64,000 nucleotides of DNA from the NCBI GenBank assembly GCA_049653005.1, contig JBASFL010000042.1, positions 1 to 64,000 on the forward strand, read 5' to 3'. The first letter of the stretch is position 1. Every line of letters begins with the position of its first letter. Source of the stretch: UBA2334 sp049653005 (GTDB lineage Bacteria; Pseudomonadota; Gammaproteobacteria; Burkholderiales; Burkholderiaceae_C). Under the pieces are notes generated by a model. The model did no database searches. It was not told the DNA's origin and worked only from the letters and a program-made list of their open reading frames with translations. The position numbers were made by a program, and so were the translations under genes. This document shows positions 9,428 through 16,362 of the stretch, one piece after another.

Positions 9428-9452
9428 CCTCCTCGAAACCCGGGGCTGTTCA
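9428..9452 (-). repeat. IS3 right terminal inverted repeat
   Basis: Reverse complement begins TGAACAGCCCCGGGTTTCGA and matches 22 of 25 bases of the left end. Confidence 0.85.
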
Positions 9453-9459
9453 CTATGCA

Positions 9460-9477
9460 ATCATCCGGGATGCGACA
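9460..9477 (+). repeat. 18-bp direct repeat, right copy
   Basis: Exact copy of positions 109-126, lying eight bases past the right end of the IS3 element. Confidence 0.7.
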
Positions 9478-10011
9478 AGTAGACACCGTCAAAAGCTGGT
9501 TGGCAATGCTGTCGGTATCGGAAACATCGGCAATGCCGTTACGGATCGCCGCCAACCCCGCTTTTTGAATATTTCAGGGTCGAATACACACTGTTCATGC
9601 TGTCCAACCTTTGGATGGTGAGAAAGCGTTGCCCGGGGGGCTTGGCGGCATGAGTGCGTCTGCAAACGGCCAAAGGCCGCAATCTCGTGCGAAAACTCCA
9701 TGGAATCGATGCCAAGAACGCTGAATTCATCGAGATTGACACTGCCATTTCCGCCACACGGGATTCAAGCGATCAAGATAGCTTCGGCGATGATTTTTGG
9801 TCACCATCCCTAGCGTTTCCGGGGCGATTCAGTTGCGGCTTGACCGCAAAAGGCAGATTTGGGTCATTCGGGCTCCTATGCGTGAACGTCCGCAACCACC
9901 AAGACAAATAATCAAAAGGCAATAGAGAATAGAGTGGCTTTTTAGGGTTAACCCCGCTACCTAACCACTCCTGTATGGGGGGGGAGAATAATCACATCTG
10001 CGTCTAGAGTC

Positions 10012-10025
10012 TCCTCCATGGAGGA
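10012..10025. promoter_or_regulatory. perfect palindrome upstream of the SDR gene
   Basis: TCCTCCATGGAGGA is a perfect 14-bp palindrome 33 bases before the SDR start. It may be an operator, or it may be chance. No cognate regulator is adjacent. Confidence 0.3.
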
Positions 10026-10057
10026 TTTTACATCCATGCGCACCAAAAGGAAGCATA

Positions 10058-11011
10058 GTGAATTCTGGAAATAAAATTTTGATTCCCGAACCAGCTCCAC
10101 CCGGCTTCGACCCTTGCCTCAAAAGTCGTCCAGCTGTGGTCATAACTGGTGTTTCAAGCGGTATCGGGTTAGCTATAGCGGAGGCACTTTTAAAGCGAGG
10201 CTATAGAGTCTATGGAAGCGTTAGAAATAAAATTGATGCTCAGCCACTGATCAATGATTGGCCATCTTCTTTTATACCACTCGTATTTGATTTGACCGAT
10301 GTCGATCATCTTCACATAATAGTTGAACAAGTGCGCAAGTCTCTTTCTGGGAAGGTACTAGTTGCCCTCATAAATAATGCTGGAGTAAGTCATTCAGGGC
10401 CGCTAATACATCAATCATTGACAGAAATTAAAAATATATTTGCCGTTAATGTTTTCGGCTTAATTGCCGTTACACAGGCATTTCTTCCATTACTCCGGAC
10501 AAGTCAGAATTCAGATTATTCACCTGGTCGAGTTGTGAATATAGGCTCCGTTTCCGGTGGAATCACCGTACCGTTTATGAGCGCATATTCAGCGTCTAAG
10601 CATGCGGTAGAAGCGATCTCTCAAGGTCTACGAAGAGAGCTACAACTGTTTGGAATACAGGTCTCAACGATCGAACCCGGCTTTATTCGGTCGAGGATGT
10701 TTGAGAAAGCAGCGCCGTCAAAAGCCGCTGACAGCTATGCCAACACCGCCTACGCGGAACCGTGGGCGCAGTTCAACCGTTCACTCTTGGACCAGGAGCG
10801 AAGCGCCAAGTCGCCAGAGGTGGTCACCCGAGCCGTGCTGCACGCCATCGAAGCCCCCACCCCCCGTACGCGTTACCCCGCTGGACCCCCTGTGGCGTTT
10901 GGGGTGGCTGCTGCCCGACCGGGCGTTCGACCGGCTCATCTTCAAAGCGCTGGGGATCGCAGGTCTCATGCAGCCTCGCAAACGCGGCGCATGAGCCCCA
11001 TCCGGTTTTGA
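10058..11011 (+). CDS. SDR-family oxidoreductase, mosaic and frameshifted near its 3' end
   Basis: Classical short-chain dehydrogenase: nucleotide-binding TGVSSGIG at residues 30-37, NNAG at 106-109, and the catalytic Ser (NIGSVSG, about 164), Tyr177 and Lys181 (YSASK). The start is GTG with AAAGGAAG upstream. Two oddities stand out. Base composition changes abruptly near 10,700, from AT-rich to the GC-rich style of the following genes. After about 10,870 the SDR-like C-terminus (VTPLDPLWRLGWLLPDRAF) continues in another frame to a stop at 10994, while the original frame runs on in unrelated Pro/Arg-rich sequence to 11011. A small indel in a C-rich run (10856-10880), or a recombination joint, would explain this. 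The Rossmann core and active site are complete, so some activity is possible. The substrate is unknown; an MFS gene follows 21 bases on. Confidence 0.75.
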   Translation: MNSGNKILIPEPAPPGFDPCLKSRPAVVITGVSSGIGLAIAEALLKRGYRVYGSVRNKIDAQPLINDWPSSFIPLVFDLTDVDHLHIIVEQVRKSLSGKVLVALINNAGVSHSGPLIHQSLTEIKNIFAVNVFGLIAVTQAFLPLLRTSQNSDYSPGRVVNIGSVSGGITVPFMSAYSASKHAVEAISQGLRRELQLFGIQVSTIEPGFIRSRMFEKAAPSKAADSYANTAYAEPWAQFNRSLLDQERSAKSPEVVTRAVLHAIEAPTPRTRYPAGPPVAFGVAAARPGVRPAHLQSAGDRRSHAASQTRRMSPIRF

Positions 11012-11032
11012 CATCCCAAAGGAGACACGAAC

Positions 11033-12190
11033 ATGACCCCCACCCGTTCCAAACGTGGCCGCATCACACTCTGTGTGGCCAACTGCGTCGGCCTGCTCGA
11101 TATGGTGGCGCTGCCCGTCTGGGTGGGCGCACTGATCCAGCACTACCGCTTCGACCCTCAGCAAGCGGGCCTGCTGGTGACGCTGTTTCTGGTTGGCGTG
11201 GTGCTCTCCAGCGTCGTCGTGGCACCCCTGTTCCATCGCCTGCGGACCGGGCAATGGATCGCGGTGGCAGGCTTCACGGTGGCGGCGCTGGTTTTCTACA
11301 CCTTGGCGAGCACGACCGACTTCGCGACCATGGCGCTGCTGCACGGGTTGGGTGGCATGGCCATAGGCATGGCGCTCAGTGTCACGTCTGGCACGATCGC
11401 ACGCAGTGAAAACCCGCACCAGCTGTTTGCGCTGTGTGGCGTTGCATTGGGCATCTTCGCCCTGCTGTTTCTGGGCAGCATGCCGCCCATCATTGCGCGC
11501 CTGGGCGGTTCGATTCTGTTCCAGGTCTTCGCAGCCGCGATGACGCTGGGTGCCGTGGTGTCTCTGCTGTCGTTTCCGGTGCCCGATGCCGTGAAGCCCG
11601 CCCCCACAGAACTGCACGGTGGGCGCGGCCGATCTTCCCGCGCGCTCTGGGCCGGCATCGTTGGCCTGTGCTGCATGAGCCTGGTCCAGGCCATGGCTTT
11701 TTCGTTCTTTGAGCGGGTGGGCGCCGATCGTGGCTTCGGCGTTGACAAGGTGACAGCGGTCCTGGCCGCGTTGGGTTTTGTGAACCTGTTTCCGACAGCC
11801 CTGGCCGCCTTGCTGGAAAAACGGTTGTCGGCGCGCAGCGTCCTGATGGGTGGACCGGTTGCACAAGCCTTGCTGGTGATCACGATCTACAGCGCTACAA
11901 GCTTCTTGCCCTACGCCGTAGCGGGCTCGCTGTTTGTGGCGGTGATGCTCTTCACCCATGTGTTCGGATTTGGCCTGCTCGCCAAGATCGAAACAACAGG
12001 TCGCGCTTTGGCCGCCACGCCGGCCATGATGATGACCGGTGCCGCCATTGGCCCTGTGCTGGGCGGAACCCTGGTCAAGTTCGCCGGTTACCCCGCCATT
12101 GGTTTTGCTGCATTGCTGATCGGTGGCACCGCGTTGTTGTGCTTCGCTCAACTGCCGCGCATAGGAGCGCTGGAGTCCGCCCGGCGCTGA
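11033..12190 (+). CDS. major facilitator superfamily (MFS) transporter
   Basis: A 385-residue hydrophobic protein with about 12 predicted membrane segments and the short cytoplasmic loops of MFS carriers. The first helix contains CVGLLDMVALPVWVGAL, and a charged loop separates the two six-helix halves at about residues 185-205 (VKPAPTELHGGRGRSSR). The ATG is preceded by AAGGAGACACGAAC, a good ribosome binding site. It follows the SDR gene on the same strand and may be co-transcribed. The transported compound cannot be told from sequence. Base composition is host-like throughout, unlike the 5' part of the SDR gene. A strong inverted-repeat terminator follows at 12263. Confidence 0.85.
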   Translation: MTPTRSKRGRITLCVANCVGLLDMVALPVWVGALIQHYRFDPQQAGLLVTLFLVGVVLSSVVVAPLFHRLRTGQWIAVAGFTVAALVFYTLASTTDFATMALLHGLGGMAIGMALSVTSGTIARSENPHQLFALCGVALGIFALLFLGSMPPIIARLGGSILFQVFAAAMTLGAVVSLLSFPVPDAVKPAPTELHGGRGRSSRALWAGIVGLCCMSLVQAMAFSFFERVGADRGFGVDKVTAVLAALGFVNLFPTALAALLEKRLSARSVLMGGPVAQALLVITIYSATSFLPYAVAGSLFVAVMLFTHVFGFGLLAKIETTGRALAATPAMMMTGAAIGPVLGGTLVKFAGYPAIGFAALLIGGTALLCFAQLPRIGALESARR

Positions 12191-12262
12191 AACAGGAACC
12201 CAGCACAGGCCAGAACAAGCCCGTGCCACTACTTCAGCCTCTTGCGGGCCGGCAACGGCCGG

Positions 12263-12295
12263 ACAAGTCCCCCTCGTTGTCCGAGGGGGACTTGT
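12263..12295. terminator. bidirectional intrinsic terminator
   Basis: A perfect 14-bp stem (ACAAGTCCCCCTCG / CGAGGGGGACTTGT) with a five-base loop sits between the convergent MFS and TctC genes, and could end transcription from both sides. Confidence 0.8.
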
Positions 12296-13282
12296 TCATT
12301 CAGGCTTGTAGTTGATCGATCGCAAGGTCTCACCGATGGCCGCAAACTCTGCGGCGAGTCTTTTCTCCAGCTGCGCTGTCGTGGCAGGATTCTTTGTGGC
12401 GACCGTGACCGCCAGCTCGGCAAACCGCTGCCGAACATCGGGCTGCTCCAGGACCTGCAAAACCGCAGAGCGCATGCGTTGCTGCGCTGCGGCAGGCACT
12501 TCTGAGGTGGTCCACATGCCCAGCCATGCAGAACGCGTCATGTCGGTGTAGCCCAGCTCGGCCAGGGTGGGCACGTCGGGCAGCACGTCCATGCGCTGTG
12601 CCGAGGTCACGGCAAAGGCGCGCAGTTTGCCGGCCTTGATCAGCGGCAGGGACGTGGGCGGCGCATCAAACATGAAGTGCGCGTTGCCGCCCATCAGATC
12701 CTGCAGCGCCGGAGGGGAGCCTCGATAGGGAACATGCAGCATGTCCAGGCCTTCGGCCTTGTTGAGCAACAGGCCCAGCACGTGGGAAAGGGAACCCGGG
12801 CTGTACGACGCAAAGGACACCTTGCCTTTGTTCGCACGGACCCACTCCACCATCTCGCGCATGTTCTTCGGCGGCAACGCCGGGTTGCCAACCAGCACCA
12901 GCCCGCCACCACCGATCTCGACCAAGGGCTGGGCTTCCTTCATCGGATCGAACTTCATCTTCACCGTGTGCGGCGCCTCGGTGAAGAAGCCATTGACCGC
13001 CATCAACCAGATCTGCCCGTCACGCGGAGCAGCGAGAAACGCCGTGGTGGCAATGGAGCCCGAACCACCCGGCTTGTTGTCGATGACCACCGGTTGCCCC
13101 AGAACCTTGGACAGGGCGTCGCCCAGTACACGGGCAACCACATCGGTGCTGGATCCCGCCGGCACACCGAGAATGATGCGAAGGGGCTGAGAGCCTTGCG
13201 CCAGCAAATGGCCAGAAAACCCTGACAGGGCGAGTGCCGCCAGCAATCGGCGACGGGTTGGCAAACAGTTGATGGTCATCAT
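12296..13282 (-). CDS. Bug-family (TctC) tripartite tricarboxylate transporter substrate-binding protein
   Basis: This 328-residue protein is a periplasmic Bug/TctC receptor. A twin-arginine-like signal (RRRLLAALALSGFSGHLLAQG) leads into the family pattern: IILGVPAGSSTDVVARVL, then VIDNKPGGSGSIAT, with VPTLAELGYTDM late in the protein. Bug proteins bind carboxylates or related small ligands for TTT transporters or act as sensors. The start at ATG 13282 is chosen for the AGGAAAA just upstream and for the signal peptide; the frame is open for another 48 codons but that extension has no signal. No TctA or TctB membrane partner is nearby, so it is an orphan receptor, as is common in this order. 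It lies 140 bases downstream of etfA and may have its own promoter. Confidence 0.85.
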   Translation of the reverse strand: MMTINCLPTRRRLLAALALSGFSGHLLAQGSQPLRIILGVPAGSSTDVVARVLGDALSKVLGQPVVIDNKPGGSGSIATTAFLAAPRDGQIWLMAVNGFFTEAPHTVKMKFDPMKEAQPLVEIGGGGLVLVGNPALPPKNMREMVEWVRANKGKVSFASYSPGSLSHVLGLLLNKAEGLDMLHVPYRGSPPALQDLMGGNAHFMFDAPPTSLPLIKAGKLRAFAVTSAQRMDVLPDVPTLAELGYTDMTRSAWLGMWTTSEVPAAAQQRMRSAVLQVLEQPDVRQRFAELAVTVATKNPATTAQLEKRLAAEFAAIGETLRSINYKPE

Positions 13283-13422
13283 TTTTCCTGGATTAGTGAA
13301 AAAAATGGGCCGGGTGGATTCACCGTGGCACCTGCGGAAATCGCCTTGGGAGACAGAAAAAAAATAAAAAACCCACGGAGTCACATCCCGGCGCGGTTCG
13401 GCCCTCCCCCGCCTGTACGCAC

Positions 13423-14355
13423 TCACAGCGCCTTGATCAGCTCAGGCACCGCGGTGAACAGATCGGCCTCCAGGCCGTAGTCGGCCACCGAGAAGATCGG
13501 GGCTTCCGGGTCCTTGTTGATCGCCACGATCACCTTGCTGTCCTTCATGCCAGCAAGGTGCTGGATCGCACCCGAGATGCCGCAGGCCACGTACAGCTGC
13601 GGCGCCACGATCTTGCCGGTCTGGCCGACCTGCCAGTCGTTCGGTGCGTAGCCCGCATCGACCGCAGCGCGGCTGGCACCCAGCGCGGCACCGAGCTTGT
13701 CGGCCAGCGGGGTCATGACCTCGTTGAACTTCTCGGCGCTGCCCAGCGCCCGGCCACCCGACACGATGATCTTGGCGGCGGTGAGTTCGGGGCGGTCGCT
13801 CTTGGCGATCTCACTGCCCAGGAACGTGCTCTTGCCGCTGTCGGCCTGCGCGGCCTGGGTCTCCACGGCGGCGCTGCCACCGGTGGCGGCTGCGGGGTCA
13901 AAGCCCGTGGTGCGCACTGTGATCACCTTGGTGGCGTCCATGCTCTGCACGGTGGCGATGGCGTTGCCGGCGTAGATCGGGCGCTCGAAGGTGTCGGCGG
14001 CGATCACCTTGGTGATGTCGCTGATCTGGCCCACGTCGAGCTGCGCGGCCACGCGCGGGGCGATGTTCTTGCCGCTGGCGGTGGCCGGGAACAGGATGTG
14101 GCTGTAGGTTCTGGCGATGGCCAGCACCTGGGCGGCCATGTTCTCGGCCAAGCCGTGGGCCAGGTATTCGGCATCGGCATGGATGACTTTGGCGACCCCG
14201 GCAATCTGTGCTGCTGCTACGGCTGCTGGACCTGCGTTGTGGCCAGCGATCAGCACATGCACCTCACCACCGCATTGCGCGGCGGCGGTGACGGTGTTGA
14301 GCATGGCGCCCTTGATGCTGGCGTTGTCGTGTTCGGCAATGACGAGTGCGGTCAT
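13423..14355 (-). CDS. etfA: electron transfer flavoprotein subunit alpha
   Basis: EtfA (310 aa) forms with EtfB the FAD-carrying heterodimer that takes electrons from acyl-CoA dehydrogenases and passes them to ETF-ubiquinone oxidoreductase. The C-terminal FAD-binding signature is clear: GQTGKIVAPQLYVACGISGAIQH followed by AINKDPEAPIF near residues 245-295. The N-terminal domain carries the ETF fold (FPATASGKNIAPRVAAQLD). The ATG is 12 bases after the etfB stop, with GAGGAAG as ribosome site, so the pair is translationally linked. Placing etfBA in this cluster fits the two acyl-CoA dehydrogenases encoded upstream, whose electrons it would accept. Confidence 0.93.
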   Translation of the reverse strand: MTALVIAEHDNASIKGAMLNTVTAAAQCGGEVHVLIAGHNAGPAAVAAAQIAGVAKVIHADAEYLAHGLAENMAAQVLAIARTYSHILFPATASGKNIAPRVAAQLDVGQISDITKVIAADTFERPIYAGNAIATVQSMDATKVITVRTTGFDPAAATGGSAAVETQAAQADSGKSTFLGSEIAKSDRPELTAAKIIVSGGRALGSAEKFNEVMTPLADKLGAALGASRAAVDAGYAPNDWQVGQTGKIVAPQLYVACGISGAIQHLAGMKDSKVIVAINKDPEAPIFSVADYGLEADLFTAVPELIKAL

Positions 14356-14367
14356 GTTGTTTCTTCC

Positions 14368-15117
14368 TCAGATCACTTTGGCTTCGTTTTTCAGCTTGTC
14401 GACCAGTGCAGCCACATCCGGCACCTTGATACCGGCACCACGTTTGGGCGGTTCGCTGACCTTGAGCGTCTTCAGGCGCGGGCTCACATCCACACCGAGG
14501 TCTTCGGGCTTGACGGTCTCCAGCGGCTTCTTCTTGGCCTTCATGATGTTAGGCAGCGTCACGTAACGCGGCTCGTTCAGGCGCAGGTCGGTGGTGATGA
14601 TGGCCGGCAGCGTGAGGCTCAGGGTTTCCAGGCCGCCGTCGACTTCGCGGGTCACGTTGACCTTGCCGTCCACCACCTCGACCTTGTTGGCAAACGTGCC
14701 TTGCGGCAGACCCGCCAGCGCGGCGAGCATCTGGCCGGTCTGGTTGCAGTCGTCGTCGATGGCCTGTTTGCCCAGGATCACGAGGCCGGGTTGTTCCTTG
14801 TCCATCAGTGCCTTGAGCAGCTTGGCCACGGCCAGGGACTGAAGCTCTTCGGCGGTCTCGACCAGGATGGCGCGGTCGGCGCCGATGGCCATGGCCGTGC
14901 GCAGGGTTTCCTGGCACTGGGTGACGCCGCAGGAGACGGCGATGACTTCGGTGACCACGCCCTTTTCTTTCAGGCGCACGGCTTCTTCCACCGCGATCTC
15001 GTCAAACGGGTTCATGCTCATCTTGACGTTGGCCAGGTCCATCCCGGACTGGTCGGCCTTCACGCGCACCTTGACGTTGTAGTCCACCACGCGTTTGACG
15101 GGGACGAGGATTTTCAT
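14368..15117 (-). CDS. etfB: electron transfer flavoprotein subunit beta
   Basis: EtfB (249 aa from the ATG at 15117) begins MKILVPVKRVVDYNVKVRV, the standard start of the family; the frame is open seven codons further upstream but without homology. Other hallmarks are SMNPFDEIAVEEAVRLKEKG, the AMP-binding region around VILGKQAIDDDCNQTGQMLA (about 118-138) and LPAIITTDLRLNEPRYVTLPNIMKAKKKP, the recognition-loop region that docks to acyl-CoA dehydrogenases. It precedes etfA and follows the thiolase gene by about 57 bases in the minus-strand catabolic operon. Confidence 0.93.
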   Translation of the reverse strand: MKILVPVKRVVDYNVKVRVKADQSGMDLANVKMSMNPFDEIAVEEAVRLKEKGVVTEVIAVSCGVTQCQETLRTAMAIGADRAILVETAEELQSLAVAKLLKALMDKEQPGLVILGKQAIDDDCNQTGQMLAALAGLPQGTFANKVEVVDGKVNVTREVDGGLETLSLTLPAIITTDLRLNEPRYVTLPNIMKAKKKPLETVKPEDLGVDVSPRLKTLKVSEPPKRGAGIKVPDVAALVDKLKNEAKVI

Positions 15118-15174
15118 GATCAAAAACTCACAAAACAAAGATTACAGAGACGTCTTTGCGCGCAATGCTGCGCA

Positions 15175-16344
15175 TCAAAGCACTTCGAAAATGCCGGCAG
15201 CGCCCATGCCACCGGCGATGCACATGCTCACGCCGACCAGCTTGGCGCCGCGGCGTTTGCCTTCGATGAGGGCGTGACCGGTCAGCCGCTGGCCGCTCAC
15301 GCCATAGGGGTGACCCATGGCAATGGCGCCCCCGTTCACGTTCAGCCGCTCGGGCGCAATGCCGAGGCGGTCACGGCAATAGAGCACCTGCACCGCGAAG
15401 GCTTCGTTGAGCTCCCAAAGGTCGATGTCGGCCACCGTCAATCCCAGGCGCTTGAGCAACTTGGGAATGGCGAACACGGGTCCGATGCCCATCTCGTCCG
15501 GCTCGCAGCCAGACACGGCAAAGCCCAGGAAGCGTCCCAGCGGTTGCAGGCCACGGCGCTCAGCGACGGCATCGGCCATCACCACACAGGCACCCGCACC
15601 GTCGCTGAACTGGCTGGCGTTGCCCGCCGTCACCAGGCCGCCCGGCAACGCAGACCGCAAGCCAGCGAGTGCCTCCTGGGTCGTCCCGGCGCGCACACCT
15701 TCGTCCTTGCTCACGGTCACCTGCCGGGTGACCAGGCCAAGGGCCTTGTCCGCCATGCCCATGGTCACGCTGATGGGCGCAATTTCCTGGTCGAACAACC
15801 CGGCCGCCTGGGCCGCACAGGCCTTCTGCTGACTGCTTGCCCCGTAGGCGTCCATCACGTCGCGGGCAACGTGGTAGCGCTTGGCCACCTGTTCGGCCGT
15901 GTCCAGCATGCCCCAGTACATGGCGGGCTTGGCACGCGCCAGCACGGGGTCGTTCATCATGGTGGTGTTCATCTGCACGCACGAGATGCTTTCCACACCA
16001 CCGGCCACATAGATGTCGCCCTCCCCTGCAACGATGCGTTGCGAGGCCAGCGCAATGGCCTGCAGACCGGATGAGCAGAAGCGGTTGACCGTCAGGCCAG
16101 CGACCTCGACCGGACAGCCGCCGGCCAAAGCACTCTGGCGCGCGATGTTCAGGCCGGTGGTGCCTTCCGGAAAGGCGCAGCCAATGATCACGTCTTCCAC
16201 TTCGGCGGCATCGATGCCTGCCCGTTCAATGGCGTGACGAACCGCGTGGCCGCCCAGCGTGGCCCCATGGGTCATGTTGAAGGCGCCCTTCCAGCTCTTG
16301 GTGAGCGGTGTGCGCGCGGTGGATACGATGACGGCTTGGGTCAT
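15175..16344 (-). CDS. acetyl-CoA C-acyltransferase (thiolase)
   Basis: A 389-residue type II thiolase that would cleave 3-ketoacyl-CoA with CoA to release acetyl-CoA. The nucleophile Cys90 is in NRFCSSGLQAI, the active-site histidine in GHPYGVSGQRLTGH (about residue 345) and the second cysteine in CIAGGMGAAG (about 375). The histidine motif reads GHPYGVSG rather than the usual GHPxGxTG, which may reflect substrate preference. AGGAG precedes the ATG. It lies 18 bases after the FadB-like gene, together forming the classical multifunctional-protein plus thiolase pair. Confidence 0.9.
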   Translation of the reverse strand: MTQAVIVSTARTPLTKSWKGAFNMTHGATLGGHAVRHAIERAGIDAAEVEDVIIGCAFPEGTTGLNIARQSALAGGCPVEVAGLTVNRFCSSGLQAIALASQRIVAGEGDIYVAGGVESISCVQMNTTMMNDPVLARAKPAMYWGMLDTAEQVAKRYHVARDVMDAYGASSQQKACAAQAAGLFDQEIAPISVTMGMADKALGLVTRQVTVSKDEGVRAGTTQEALAGLRSALPGGLVTAGNASQFSDGAGACVVMADAVAERRGLQPLGRFLGFAVSGCEPDEMGIGPVFAIPKLLKRLGLTVADIDLWELNEAFAVQVLYCRDRLGIAPERLNVNGGAIAMGHPYGVSGQRLTGHALIEGKRRGAKLVGVSMCIAGGMGAAGIFEVL

Positions 16345-16362
16345 GTCTGAATCTCCTGGGCC

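Larger units (their letters stand above)
8236..9452 (-). mobile_element. IS3-family insertion sequence, internally deleted
   Basis: A 1217-bp element bounded by 25-bp terminal inverted repeats that start TGAACAGCCCCGG and agree at 22 of 25 positions (8236-8260 and 9428-9452). It contains orfA and orfB on the minus strand. No target-site duplication is visible: the flanking triplets are GGG on the left and CTA on the right. Together with the defective transposase this suggests an old copy, or one whose flanks were rearranged. The bases just past the right end match the end of the IS481 gene at position 109. Confidence 0.88.
9453..10057. other. gene-free debris between IS3 and the SDR gene
   Basis: About 600 bases with only short, mutually inconsistent open frames. 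On the minus strand between about 9470 and 9770, protein-like segments appear in different frames (for example IRNGIADVSDTDSIANQ and EFSHEIAAFGRLQTH), suggesting a decayed gene with frameshifts, but no family was recognised. An oligo-G run lies near 9977, and a 14-bp palindrome (10012-10025) precedes the SDR gene. Confidence 0.5.

Noticed and set aside
8233..9455. Target-site duplication of the IS3 element
   Set aside because: Flanking triplets (GGG and CTA) differ, so none can be claimed.
9654..9911. 85-codon plus-strand frame between IS3 and the SDR gene
   Set aside because: No homology or ribosome site, and overlapping minus-strand frames look equally plausible; region treated as decayed sequence.
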